Positions 1 through 10,226 of a stretch of DNA of 64,000 nt are shown here, one piece after another. The stretch is taken from NCBI GenBank assembly GCA_009760855.2, contig WPIO01000028.1, positions 3,470,501 to 3,534,500 on the forward strand, written 5' to 3'. Position numbers and translations under genes: made by a program. The stretch comes from Cristatella mucedo. Lineage: Eukaryota > Bryozoa > Phylactolaemata > Cristatellidae. Numbering within the stretch: position 1 is the stretch's first letter; every line of letters begins with the position of its first letter. Under the pieces are notes generated by a model. That model did no database searches. It was not told where the DNA came from and worked only from the letters and a program-made list of their open reading frames with translations.

Positions 1-1102
1 ATGTCCGGATCGGGCGAATAGTAGCTCTGTTCGCTCATCCTACGAGGAATGTTTCGAGAGCTTGGCAGGTAGCCAGCGAGAGCGTTTGCAAGCCATCGTC
101 CGCCGGCCGCTGCACCTCAGAGGATAACAAGCTTAGTTCGTTAGTTAGTCGCAATCGCATAAAACTTGCGCTCAATTATTACATATCACTCGCTATAACT
201 TTGCGGGACGGTGAACTTTTCTTAAAAAGAGGTTTTCTAAGGGTAACCTCGGCATTGCAGCAGCCATCTTCGTTTCGCTAAGTTTGGCAATTCATACGTT
301 TACGTGTTAGTTAGCCAGTGAATTGAGTACGGGGTATTTTTATTGCAGGAGAATGAAAGAAAAAACAATCTTAAAAGTTGTGCAATTTCAGTTAAAGAAT
401 TTGTTGGCTCGACAGCAGCAATGCTGCTTTTTCTGCGTCTCAACACCCTTTTGTTGATGGGGCGACTGCGACATTGCTGCAGCATGGTGAGCAATTCATT
501 CATCTTGTAAACAGTTTTTTTTTGTTGGATCTGCTGTGATTTGTCTTTTTCAAGTTTTTCCCGTCATACTTGACTAGCTGAAATCTTGTGAAAGAACAAA
601 ACAGAAAAGTACAAGAAATATGATACAACAAAAGGATAAGCATATGCACTATATGGCATACAGATATAAATAATACCGCATACCGATGTCAGTATTCATC
701 ATATTATATATCATGCATATACATTGCATGTACACTAACAATTCATCAAGTTCTTAAATTTCTTAAAAACATCATACATTTATAGTGCCATATATACTGT
801 ATGGTGTCATCAGAACGACGAGTAAAGTGCAGCATATTTCCAAATGTCAAGGACTGTGGAACGTGTCATCTATAGGCAAAATGAATGTGTTTAGGAAGCG
901 AAACGATCACGAACGAGCCGCTGGTGCCCACTACCGCCCGGTAAGCCATCCTGCTACAAACCGCTTAGGATACTCGAGCGGCCAACGTAGGTGGAGACTA
1001 TCCGACGACTAACGAAGGCAACGATACGAGAGTGGAGACGTATTGAATGCTTCCGCAATTTGATAGGTGCAACGGTGAAAAGCAGAAAAAGGTGATAAAG
1101 CA
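1..1102. other. Unannotated unique DNA
   Basis: I see no recognisable gene or repeat here. Short open frames on both strands look like chance. The stretch from about 640 to 790 is AT-rich and locally repetitive in TATA/CATA words but forms no clean array. Confidence 0.5.
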
Positions 1103-1250
1103 GAGGTCAGCCGGTTCAGCAGACAAATTTCTGCAGCGGTAGAAGAGCCTTGGGGGCTATCGCTGCCGGCAGGGGTATTGTTTGCTGCACGACTCGAACA
1201 CGACCTGGGTCGTGCAGTGCAAGCGCCTTAACCCTATGCTAAGCCCCGGG
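1103..1250 (-). mobile_element. SINE-B copy (tRNA-derived)
   Basis: Reads on the minus strand. The tRNA-like head lies near 1200-1250 and carries a B-box-like word (TGTTCGAGTCG on the minus strand), followed by a palindromic GACCTGGGTCGTG-type segment. The body contains the family-typical words for 'GCTGCA...', 'AGAAGAG' and a terminal CTGCTGAACCGGCTG stretch near 1103-1120. The same order of blocks recurs at about nine other places in the window, which is the main evidence that it is a mobile family. The copy is diverged. Confidence 0.8.
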
Positions 1251-1750
1251 AGATGAGATTTAGAAGCTAATCTACTACCGCTGCGAGCCAGGTCCTCACG
1301 GTGGAGCCCTCCCTCACTCAAGAACGTCACGGACCCTGGCAGCAAATTCGACCAAGCAATGAGCGGATTGTCGCGTTTACTTGTCATGTATTACATTCCG
1401 CGACGTCAGACATCCGGTTGATGGTAATTGTTTCCGTAAGCGCTGACGTCAGACCGGACGAGCCGCTGAGTTTTTCGCACAAGCTGCAGACGTTTGAGGG
1501 CACTTGTCGGCAGTCCTGAATGAAGGGATAGATATTCGGTGATCTTAAAGCGACGTCAAAAAACGCTTGAACTTGTTTGGCTGTCGTACTCTTTCTTATC
1601 TGAGCAGACCCCGATTTTGGCAACGTTCTTGCTTAGCTGAAAGTAGACCGTCCCGACACAGGAGGAAAGTCTTCGTCCGAGGACGACTAGTTTTGGGAAT
1701 AGCAGCACGAGCCTAGAATACCGGACAGAGATGCTAAAAGCTGAATCATT
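1251..1750. other. Unannotated DNA before the MITE
   Basis: No recognisable gene. Overlapping short open frames on both strands show no domain or motif that I know. Confidence 0.4.
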
Positions 1751-1758
1751 CTTGAAGA

Positions 1759-2090
1759 CAGTGGCGGAGCCGGGATTTTCGCCGAGGGGGCGGCAAGACC
1801 TACACAATTTGCACGCAGGGGGGAAGGACCCGTAAAAGTTTCATGAAGGTGGGGCTACACCCGAAATTAAGGAAAAGAATTGTAGGGAAAACAAGCAGCA
1901 TTCTAGGGAAAAATCGGTGTTCATTCGATACTAGTTCTGCGGTTGCCGTTCGAGTGGAATAAGTGGACATAAGTTCGTCTTTGGTGACGGTCGGGGGGGG
2001 GGGGAATAGAAATAGCGGGAGACCCAGATCGCTGCCCCCTGTAAGAAGGGGGGGGGGGCAAATGCCCTCGCCACGCCCATCTGGCCACTG
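1759..2090 (+). mobile_element. hAT-like MITE, copy 1
   Basis: A 332-bp element begins CAGTGGCGGAGCCGGG and ends, read from the other side, CAGTGGCCAGATGGGC. It is flanked by cttgaaga (1751-1758) and cttgaggg (2091-2098), an 8-bp direct repeat with two mismatches. CAGTG termini and an 8-bp target duplication are hallmarks of hAT transposons. There is no transposase, so it is a non-autonomous element. It has two long G runs near 1990-2003 and 2047-2059. A second copy lies inverted at 13159-13444, which supports mobility. The open frames inside it are not taken as genes. Confidence 0.72.
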
Positions 2091-2098
2091 CTTGAGGG

Positions 2099-2484
2099 TT
2101 TGGCCTGCCAGCTTTTGGATGACATTAGGTTTGCCAAGAACTATTAGGTCGGTCTTCATTAAAAACCACCAACTATTAACAATGCGTTCACGGCTCAACC
2201 TTCAACCATTAAAATGGGTTCACTGCCAGTAACGGCGCATTTTACTAAGAAACCAACGTATAACCCAGCGTGTACTGGTACGTACTAATCTGCCCAAGAG
2301 CACGTCTGACCTCAAGCTTAACAATCATTTCCAATTAAGCAGGTAAGTACCTAAAAACCGTGAACCATAACAACGGCTGATAAGTTCGACACTAACAGAG
2401 AATGCATAGCTTAATTTATTGGACGTGCTCCTGTTGATTTTTAAGAAAATAGAAGCTAAAAGTGCACACATCCTCGCAGTATTT
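2099..2484. other. Unannotated stretch
   Basis: Nothing recognised between the MITE and the next L2 fragment. Confidence 0.4.
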
Positions 2485-2620
2485 CGCGGGTCCCAGATGA
2501 ATTGTCCTTTGTGTGGTTATGCGGGCTGATACTGTGCATGTTTCATTGGTAAATCGACACGCCTCCTTTCTACCATTAGTAGATTGCCTAGAAAGAGCTT
2601 TCATTCACTATTGCATCTAC
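2485..2620 (+). mobile_element. L2-A LINE 3'UTR fragment
   Basis: Matches the 3' untranslated region of the main L2 family here: words resembling GGGTCCCTGTGATTCGTCC, then TGTGTGGTTATGCG, ACTGTGCATG and a final TGCCTAGAAAGAG. It lacks the middle of the 3'UTR and the (ATT)n tail, so it is both 5'-truncated and internally deleted. It has no coding part. Confidence 0.7.
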
Positions 2621-3546
2621 CAGATCCATCTGAGAAAAAATGGCCACTGTTCCCGCTGGCGGCTCGTCCGAGCCACGAGACGCTGACCCGACTAAACAAT
2701 ATATCTAATAAAAAGTCTGAAGATAATAAAAACCGCTCGTCCTAATTTGATATGCCCTTCAAGTTTGAACTAAATACTCAATGAAGCACAGCTGCCTTCC
2801 TGCATTCTGACAAGGCCAAACTCTAATGATTAATTTACTAGTCCGTGGAAGTCCGTAGGTTGTTACAGGACGGGTGGACGTACAGCTGGACGGACGGGCG
2901 GGGCTGGCTTTTGAAGTGTTTGCTACATGACGTGCATAATTAAATTAAGCGAAACTGATGAGTAAGCGCTAAATAATAGGAATGGGACCAGACTAGCGTT
3001 TCCATTGTCATCCATCCTACGCACAGCCTTCGGGCCTCTGCTGCCAAAAAAAAATCAGAAAAAATGAGTTAATATAGTGTAGGCTGAAAAGTCACAAACG
3101 GTTTGCCAAGGGCCCCTTTGCTTTGCGGCTCGGGGAGGCTCGGAGGGGTGGGGCTGAGGCCTCTAGGGCCGGGATACAGTTTGGTAATACTCCACAAAAA
3201 GCCGCTGGACAATGAGCTGCCCCCACCCCGTTTCCACTCGTCCTCGTGGAGGAAAGGCTCACCCCAAGAAGCCTGCACACGCTTTATAGATATTCGAACT
3301 GCGAACCTCGGATTCTACTGCCGCGAGTTACCCCCCCCCCCCCAAGGCCCGGAGCGACTAGCCACTCTTTTTATGGCGGGTGCAGTTCGGTTCGACACCC
3401 GACGACAGACCTCAGCAGGCGACGGTCAGCCAAGTGGGCGCACCACAACCGGAACTACCGGCCAATCGGGCCCGTAAGGCATCTGCCCGCCGATCGGTGG
3501 AGTAGCAGCTCGGAAGAGCTCACACAGCGAGCTGCTGCTGGCTTGC
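2621..3546. other. Unannotated, becoming GC-rich
   Basis: No recognised gene. From about 3100 the sequence becomes C/G-rich and includes a run of 14 C near 3331-3344. The open frames there are probably compositional. Confidence 0.4.
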
Positions 3547-3566
3547 TCTGTCTGTCTGTCTGTCTG

Positions 3567-3620
<54 letters not shown>
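3547..3620 (+). repeat. (CTGT)n then (CT)n microsatellite
   Basis: A short CTGT/TGTC array (3547-3569) runs directly into about 50 bases of pure CT. The serine/leucine-rich translations across it are artefacts. Confidence 0.98.
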
Positions 3621-3623
<3 letters not shown>

Positions 3624-4059
3624 CGAGCACGGCGATCGAAGAACGAGACGAGAAGACGTGCCCCTCCCTCATCCGGCCCTGCCCCAGGATTCAGAAAAGC
3701 TGCTGTGCCTGCGACCGAAGCTCTTCCAACGCAAGCCTCTGGAAACGATAAAGAAAACGAGACGGATGGGCAGTATCGGAGCAGGACGGCAATCGTTCAC
3801 CCGAGTAGAGAAGCGGGCAAACCGGAAGCCACTTAGACTGCTATGCGACCTCTCCAGCTTAGTTTTTCTGGTATGATGGAGTCGCAGATGGAGATAATGT
3901 TACACTCACATACGCACACGTTTCGCTTATGCGGCCGAGACCTTGCACAGATGATGCTGTTGTGTTGTGCAGCCTGGATCGGCTGCCTATCCTCGCCAGC
4001 CGGCTATTTCCGATATATATTAATTAATATTAATACATTATATATTAATTAATATTAAT
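3621..4059. other. Unannotated
   Basis: No recognised gene. The last 60 bases (about 4010-4060) are an AT-rich stretch of repeated TAATTAATATTAATA words. Confidence 0.4.
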
Positions 4060-4193
4060 ATAATTCATTTATATAGCGTCCCAAGAGAACCTTATCTCTA
4101 TTCAGGCGCTTCACATATGCCTCGGGGCTCGAGCCCACGACCTCAGTCAGACCTTAGTCGGGGCGAGCACCTTAGCTGCTAGACCAAACCAGC
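4060..4193 (-). mobile_element. SINE-A copy
   Basis: Minus strand, full length for the family (about 134 bp). The head near 4193 gives GGTTTGG...AGCTAAGGTGCTCG, corresponding to the A box. GTCGTGGGCTCGAGCCCCG near 4125-4142 holds the B box. The 3' part reads AAGCGCCTGAATAGAGATAAG, then GACGCTATATAAATGAATTAT, resembling the L2-A 3' end. A (TA)n tract follows at once on the head side. Confidence 0.9.
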
Positions 4194-4200
4194 TCGGAGC

Positions 4201-4215
4201 ATATATATATGCCTG

Positions 4216-4258
<43 letters not shown>

Positions 4259-4262
4259 CATA
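4201..4262. repeat. (TA)n microsatellite
   Basis: About 10 bases of TA, a 10-base interruption, then about 40 bases of perfect TA ending in TACATACATACA. Confidence 0.97.
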
Positions 4263-4485
4263 CACTAGCCTCCCTCCCCAGAGCTACTGCTGACTGATTA
4301 GCCACTGCTGAGCGACTGCTTATCGATTTCTTCGGCAATTCTTCATTTCTCACCCTTCTCATTCGAGGAAGCTGAATGATACCACGACTCCGAGGTGCGA
4401 TATAACTAGCCGGAACAGCTTCGACATGAGTCGCAGCAGTGGGTTTCGTGGGGGTTGGTTCGTGGCAGATTGCTAGTTTGCAACC

Positions 4486-4487
<2 letters not shown>

Positions 4488-4567
<80 letters not shown>
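4488..4567 (+). repeat. (AG)n microsatellite
   Basis: An uninterrupted AG dinucleotide run of about 80 bases. The Arg/Glu and Ser/Leu peptides read through it are not genes. Confidence 0.98.
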
Positions 4568-4569
<2 letters not shown>

Positions 4570-5317
4570 AACAAAGACCAACAGTGGAGACAAGAGCAAA
4601 GGCCGATCGTAATACGGCTTGGCCCTGCTCCACACCCCCCTCCAAAGCGACAGAGACTAGCCGTCGGACTTGCAGTCTGAGGTTGGAGCCTACCTGTCAG
4701 GCTCCATGGGGTAGAAGGTGAGCCGACTCCAGTGGGACACTTAGGCACCGTCACAACCAGCGTCGATGTAGCTTCAATTGTGCGGTTGCAGCAGCAATTG
4801 CAGCATTCATGCTGACACGCAGACGCCGGGCTCCTCCTCGAAACGCCAACCTGCAAAGCAATTGATAGCAATAGATAGTACCGATGATGAGGATGATAAT
4901 GATGTCCCGATGATGAGGACTAGGGAGGGGCAGTCTGTCCACGTTGTCGAAGAGACTACTCATAAACGCGTCGATCAGACATTGTGTTGAACCCCTGAAC
5001 TATGAAGCAGTTGACAGGTAACAACCATTGCAATTCTTCTTCCCTTTGTCTTCACTAACGATGGGGGACAACCAGGCCGGAAATGCGTCGGCTGTACAAC
5101 TGTCATCGTTGCACGACAACGAGATACCGAGGTTTTCTTTTGCGCATGCGAGCACTGTCGGGAACTATGGGAATCCAGAGGCCTTGAGTTCGAATTCCGT
5201 GGCCACGGAGTTTATTAGAAAAACACAGCAAGACACCATTGCTGGCGACCACTGGGGGGAGCCTGATGAGTTGCTCGAACCAGAATAATTTTGCCCTAGA
5301 CAGCGAGGCACGGCCCT
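4568..5317. other. Unannotated
   Basis: No gene that I can support. A GATGATGAGGATGATAATGATG patch at about 4880-4905 is a degenerate GAT/GAN repeat. Confidence 0.4.
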
Positions 5318-5452
5318 GGTTTGGCCCAGGGGTAAAGATGGTCGGTGCTCGCCTTTGACGACGAAGTCATGGGCTCGAGCCCTGCGACATGTGCTGCGCC
5401 TGGATAGAGACTGGGTGGAGAGTTCTCTTGGGGTGCTAGACAAATGAATTAT
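5318..5452 (+). mobile_element. SINE-A copy
   Basis: The head GGTTTGGCCCAGGGGTAAAG holds the A box, and GGGCTCGAGCCCTG is the B box. A tail like the L2-A 3' end follows (CGCCTGGATAGAGA, then GAGTTCTCTTGGGGTGCTAG, then CAAATGAATTATA). Complete but diverged. Confidence 0.9.
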
Positions 5453-6294
5453 ACATTTTATTCGCATATTTTCCGGCAGTGAGAGACACTGTCCATATCT
5501 GGCAGATACGATCTCATGGCGGCTCAATACAGTTAGGACAGCCTCTAGTGGAAGGGGCTCTTAAAATACAAAAAGCCAGTTCTAGTTCTGCATGTGCAGC
5601 TGCTGCAGCATCTAGCTTAGTAACTGGGCGACATAGCCGGGAAGGAGTGGGTCACGGGGACCGGTGAGCCCATCGGAGCTTTTCTGCAGGGCTGCATGAA
5701 CATTTGGACAGCGTGGGTGGTGACGGCCATTACTGTATGCAGATTACAGCAAAATGAAGCGGCTAGTGCCGGCATGTGCCTCACTGAGTAGCAAGTAGCG
5801 GCAGCAGCTTCCTAGCGCCAGCATCCACTGTCGGTCTTCCGATCGAAGCAGCGGTACGTAGATTGTTTGTCTCATCGTTTCTCAGGAATGCAAACTGCTG
5901 GCACAGAGCTCGTTGTCGAGACATAGCTATCAAGCCAGCGCTTTTGTGGACGGCGAAACACAAATATTGGATTCACAAACATGTGCGACAATGGCTTCGA
6001 GTCCTCTTGTCCTCCCAACAATTCACTCGCTAGTGCAGGCCATTCGACGGTCGTTGACCTTCTGAGTTCTTTGACGGAAAGGAAGCATGCAAATGCAGCC
6101 GTGGCATCAGCACCGACCGGCTTGATGCTTGCGAAGCCTCATATGGCACGTGACCGCCAAAAGAGACACTCCTTTCATCCGTCTGAGGCTTGTCTACTGA
6201 CTACTGCCACTGCACAGTCACCCACGCCGATGCTCATTAGCGTGACCTACACAATACTGAGGTTGTGTCACGCACAGCAGTTCGCTGCTGTGAT
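5453..6294. other. Unannotated
   Basis: No recognised gene, RNA or repeat. Short frames on both strands show no motif. Confidence 0.4.
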
Positions 6295-6443
6295 GGTTTG
6301 GCCTGGTGGTTAAGGTGCTCGCCTGGGACTGAGGTCAGGGTGAATGTATTTTGATGACCTGGGTCGTGGGCTCGAGCCCCGAGACATAAGTTAAGCACCT
6401 GAATAAAGAATTAGTTCACTAAGGGCGCTAATCAAGTGAATTG
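6295..6443 (+). mobile_element. SINE-A copy with an internal duplication
   Basis: The head GGTTTGGCCTGGTGGTTAAG and the B-box core GGGCTCGAGCCCC are clear. Between them are about 20 extra bases containing a second GAGGTCAGGG/GACCTGGGTC-like piece, so the middle of the tRNA-like part looks locally duplicated. The tail ends AAGGGCGCTAATCAAGTGAA, closer to the L2-A tail than other SINE-A copies are. Confidence 0.88.
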
Positions 6444-6773
6444 GGGGCTGACAGACAGCATACACTAGTGGGACAATATTTGAAAGGGTGTGTGACTCTC
6501 GTTGCGAGTGCACAGTTCATGCACAAGAGCCACACAAGATAAAAGAGTCCGTCCACATCCTGGAGACTCAAGGTCGTTTTGGAATCCACTACCATGGCTA
6601 GCAACCGCTGCCTATCGGACCGCCACTTTATAGTATACGTAGCATTAGCACGAGCTGCTTTATAGCATACGGGCGAATGCCTCTGAGCCAAAACCCCGTG
6701 GAAGATTGACCAATCACTGGGAGAAATTTATTAGGCTGTTGGCTTGTTTGGCTTGTTAGGCTGACAAGCTTCA

Positions 6774-7050
6774 TCTAAAAACGCATCTATTTATGACAGC
6801 CTTTAGTCGGTCCTGCTATTCGTCCTTTATGTGCTTATGCGTGTTGACACTGTGCATGCTGCCACTAACCATACTTGCATGCTGACCCAGTGCATGTCAC
6901 CCGTAACCATGTTAAAAATCTTGTTGTTTACTGGGCATGCTACGAATAACCGTTCGATCGCGCTTCCTTTGCAGCAAATGTGAAGTGCCTAGAAAGAGAT
7001 TGAGTTCTCTGAGGGTGCTAAATAAAATGTATTATTATTTTTATTACTAT
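6774..7050 (+). mobile_element. L2-A LINE 3' end (5'-truncated)
   Basis: Starts at the last codons of the ORF (AAACGCATCTATTTATGACAG, the LKTHLF-type end). It runs through the whole 3'UTR (TTCGTCCTTTATGTGCTTATGCG, several CTGTGCATG words, TTTGCAGCAAATGTGAAG) and ends in GTGCCTAGAAAGAGATTGAG plus an imperfect (ATT)n tail. Consistent with target-primed reverse transcription that stopped early. Confidence 0.92.
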
Positions 7051-7298
7051 CATATCCGGCTGTTTATCATTGCTCTCCCCTACGACGAACTTTTAATTAG
7101 CTTCCCAAGATAATTTTTCTCATTCTTTTTTTCGGAGATCGAACCTGCAGTTTTAAGGCCGAATTGGTGGGGAGGCTGTGAAAGACTTTTTGATCTTTTT
7201 TGAGGTTCGGAACTATGGTCCTTCCTTTCAGCTGTTTTCTTAGATGGCCCTAACGGAGGTCAGTCGTCTAATTCAGCTGGAGGAGAGCTTGAATTCTG

Positions 7299-7367
7299 AC
7301 TTCTTCCTTGCTCCTGCCTCCACTTCTTCCTTGCTTCTGCCTCTACTTCTTCCTTGCTCCTGCCTCC
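7299..7367 (+). repeat. 23-bp tandem repeat, 3 copies
   Basis: Unit ACTTCTTCCTTGCTCCTGCC plus TCC repeats at 7299, 7322 and 7345 with one or two differences, then breaks down after 7368. The surrounding unique DNA (7051-7659) has nothing else recognisable. Confidence 0.95.
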
Positions 7368-7659
7368 ACTTCATTTGTCTTCAACTGCACACTAGAAGCT
7401 TCTCGAATGAGCTGGCCACTGCTAGACATGTTTCGATACTATGAGGAAAAGCTTAGTGCTGCAAAGGCAAAAGTTTTTAAAAGAGCCCTACGTCTAGATA
7501 AATATAGCTGCTAAACTCATCCGACGGCAATTGGCTTGCATTTTTATACCTAATTCCTTTGATCTGAATGCGCTCCAAACTGTCATCGTCCTAGGTAGAT
7601 CTCCCTTTGATTAAGGTCTTGCGAACTTGTGCTACTCCAGATCAGCCATAGCGTCGTGT

Positions 7660-7777
7660 GACAATGATGGTTCTCCAAGTAAAAGCTTGTTGCTAACCCC
7701 TTACCAAAGGCTACCAATGACAATGATCGTTCTCCAAGTAAAAGCTTGTTGCTAACCCCTTACCACAGGCTACCAAG
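7660..7777 (+). repeat. 59-bp tandem duplication
   Basis: Two nearly identical 59-bp units start GACAATGATSGTTCTCCAAG at 7660 and 7719 and differ at only a few bases. A recent local duplication. Confidence 0.97.
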
Positions 7778-8130
7778 ACACAAAACCGCGAAAGATCTTT
7801 ATCTTTAGTTGATAGCAACACGTGTCGATAAGAACTTGATGATTTTCTTTCGCAAAATATTGACTCGGGTCGCACAGAGATTGTGTCGAGGGAATGCTAA
7901 ATAACCAAACAAGATGCAGATGTCTTTCAAAAAAAATCTTTAAATTACTGTGAGGTATTCTAATGAAACAATAATACGAGAACATTGATCATTCTGATAT
8001 TTAATTTCAAGTAAAGCCCCTATTAACCGACGCTACCGGTGCTGATGCATGTCTCGACTGCTTTTGACGTAAAGCAACGCCAAGTCGTGCGGCAATACGT
8101 GGATAATAATATTAATAATAAATAAATAAT
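7778..8130. other. Unannotated AT-rich DNA
   Basis: Nothing recognised. The last 35 bases are an A/T-rich AATAATAATTAATAA stretch leading into an L2 tail. Confidence 0.4.
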
Positions 8131-8226
8131 TTTCCTTTCCTTTGCAGCAAATGTAAAGTGCCTAGAAAAGATTGAGTTATCTAAGGGTGCTATACCAAAT
8201 TTATAATTATTATTATTATTATTATT
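8131..8226 (+). mobile_element. L2-A tail-only insertion
   Basis: Only about the last 70 bases of the family are present (TTCCTTTGCAGCAAATGTAA, GTGCCTAGAAAAGATTGAG, AAGGGTGCTATACC), followed by (TTA)n. A very short 5'-truncated insertion. Confidence 0.9.
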
Positions 8227-8399
8227 GATGAAGAAAGTCCACTGTATCTGCTAATTGGTAGGAAAACGCCACGCATAGTTATTGACTGACGTGCCCAGAA
8301 CTAAAAGCCCGCGAGGTCAAACTTGGCTTTTATGCAGGGGTCGTCAAAGGGAGCCGCAGCGGTTTGGCGGGGCGAATGGGGTGGCCGAAGTGTTCAGCC

Positions 8400-8485
8400 G
8401 ACGGATTATGACCTGCTGCCACAACCCAGCTAATCGTTGCCGGACGGATTACGACCAGGCGCCACTGCCCTGCCAATCGGTGCCG
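8400..8485 (+). repeat. Diverged 43-bp tandem duplication
   Basis: GACGGATTATGACCTGCTGCC at 8400 is repeated as GACGGATTACGACCAGGCGCC at 8443. Both units end in AATCGKTGCCG. It directly precedes a SINE-A head. Confidence 0.75.
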
Positions 8486-8486
8486 G

Positions 8487-8624
8487 GCTGGTTTGGCCCA
8501 GTGGTTAGGTGCTCGCCCCGCCCAAGGTCTGGCCGAGGTCGTGGGCTCGAGCCCCGTGGCATATTCGAAGCGCCTGAATAGAAATTAAGTTCTCTCAGAG
8601 CGCTATACAAATGAATTATATTTA
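8487..8624 (+). mobile_element. SINE-A copy (best preserved)
   Basis: The clearest copy. It reads GGTTTGGCCCAGTGGTTAGG (A box TGGCCCAGTGG) at the 5' end and GTCGTGGGCTCGAGCCCCG (B box) at about 8535-8560. The tail reads GAAGCGCCTGAATAGAAATT, then AAGTTCTCTCAGAGCGCTAT, then ACAAATGAATTATA. The first part is tRNA-like. The last 50 bases parallel the L2-A end base by base, with substitutions. Confidence 0.94.
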
Positions 8625-8900
8625 TAGAGTTATTTACTTACTAGGCTCTGTGGCTGAGACTGGCTAAAGGCGGCCTTCACAGTATGAATTCAATTCAATT
8701 CAACGGCACCGTCAAGAAACAGCAGCAGCCTGCGGCTCGTGGCCAGCTGTTTTCACACCTTGGCCAGATTGCAGTGTCTAGGCTAACACGGGGGGGGGGG
8801 AAGACCACGGCCAATACCGCTTCGACCGCACCGTGAGCACACAAGCTGCGAACTGTCAGAAGAGGCACCGCTAGGAGGACGCAGAAAAACACAGGCCAGC

Positions 8901-8930
8901 CAGCAGCAGCAGCAGCTGCTGCTGCTGCTG
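8901..8930. repeat. Perfect CAG/CTG palindrome
   Basis: Five CAG units are followed directly by five CTG units, giving a perfect 30-bp palindrome centred at 8915/8916. It can form a cruciform or hairpin in DNA or in RNA from either strand. Confidence 0.97.
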
Positions 8931-9151
8931 CTACACGGCTGAGGCTGCGTGGCCACGCTGCTGCTGTGCTCTGCCTCGCTCCGTGTCGCAAGCTCGCTCA
9001 CCGGAGACTCGCTGTCACAGACTCGAGCCTCGAGTGCTCTGTGCACCGCAGCTGCCAGCACATCCCTTCCGGGTTCGTCCACTGGTGCCAAGAACTCGCT
9101 AGCCACCCCCTCCTAGTAAGCCTATGTGCTTTGTCGATTAAAAAACAATAC

Positions 9152-9316
9152 TAGCTGATTTAGCAGCCTCTTTTTGTGTGGCGACAGAAGACCCTTAAAA
9201 GGCTATCATCACCGCTTGCAGTGGTAATAAATGATCGCCTACGCATCGCAGGATTCGAACCCACGACCTCGGGACCGAGGTCGTGAAAAGCAACCAACTA
9301 ATCTTAGACCGGCCCA
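9152..9316 (-). mobile_element. SINE-B copy
   Basis: Minus strand. The tRNA-like head near 9255-9316 contains GGTCGTGGGTTCGAATCCTG (a good B box) and a CGACCTCGG/CCGAGGTCG stem. The body has TTTATTACCACTGCAAGCGG and TAGCCTTTTAAGGGTCTTCTG. The copy ends in GGCTGCTAAATCAGCTAGT, the family hairpin end. Confidence 0.92.
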
Positions 9317-9532
9317 CGACCTGTGAAATGAGAGCGAAGCATCGAAAAAAATGAGCTCGGTCACGAGATCTATACGAGCAAGCTCAGTAAAGTTGCTCAT
9401 GCCAGCGTATACACGTGCACTCTAGCGTGCACACACGGTAGGACAGCATTGCAGTCAATGTTTAGAAGCTTATACCGCTTGCTGCTATAGCCTTGCCGCT
9501 TTAATTCTGCTGATGGATATACAGGATATGCC

Positions 9533-9534
<2 letters not shown>

Positions 9535-9597
<63 letters not shown>
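9535..9597. repeat. (TA)n microsatellite
   Basis: About 60 bases of perfect TA repeats. Confidence 0.98.
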
Positions 9598-9765
9598 CAG
9601 CTACCTCGTCTCTTATGGAAAGTCACTTGCTTCCCTCTTGAACTCAGGCAATTTCGCATGTTGCTTACCTACACCTGGCTGGCTAACACAATACCTTCTC
9701 TATCGTCAATTTGCCTGCCCTTTCGCGGAATTTCTCAAGTGCACGCTCTCTCGCGAGCCTTTTTG

Positions 9766-9812
9766 TCACGCACGCACGCACGCACGCACACATACGCACA
9801 CACACTCACTCT
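9766..9812 (+). repeat. (CACG)n/(CA)n microsatellite
   Basis: CACG tetranucleotide repeats pass into CA repeats and then into the CT-rich minisatellite. Confidence 0.95.
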
Positions 9813-9837
9813 CTTTTTCTCTCTCTCCCTCTCACCC

Positions 9838-10226
9838 TCTCTCTCTCTCTCACCCTCTACTCTCTCACCCTCCCTCGCTCTCACCCTCTCTCGCTCTCAC
9901 CCTCTCTCGCTCTCACCCTCTCTCGCTCTCACCCTCTCTCGCTCTCACCCTCTCTCGCTCTCACCCTCTCTCGCTCTCACCCTCTCTCGCTCTCACCCTC
10001 TCTCGCTCTCACCCTCTCTCGCTCTCACCCTCTCTCGCTCTCACCCTCTCTCGCTCTCACCCTCTCACCCTCTCTCGCCCTCACCCTCTCTCGCCCTCAC
10101 CCTCTCTCGCCCTCACCCTCTCTCGCCCTCACCCTCTCTCGTCCTCACCCTCTCTCGCTCTCACCCTCTCTCGCTCTCACCCTCTCTCGCTCTCACCCTC
10201 TCTCGCTCTCACCCTCTCTCTCCCCC
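9838..10226 (+). repeat. 16-bp minisatellite (CT-rich)
   Basis: From about 9880 the unit ACCCTCTCTCGCTCTC repeats head to tail for over 300 bases, with a block near 10070-10145 where GCTC becomes GCCC or GTCC. The variant block is flanked on both sides by the standard unit. All three forward frames stay open through it, giving long Ser/Leu/His/Pro peptides that are not genes. Confidence 0.97.

Noticed and set aside
1800..2198. 132-codon minus-strand frame
   Set aside because: It lies almost wholly within the hAT-like MITE and includes Gly/Pro runs from the G tracts.
3246..3836. 196-codon frame with an SLSLSL core
   Set aside because: Open only because of the (CT)n repeat and C-rich flanks.
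4878..4910. Aspartate-rich (GAT)n coding repeat
   Set aside because: The repeat is short and degenerate, and the flanking frame has no other protein-like features.
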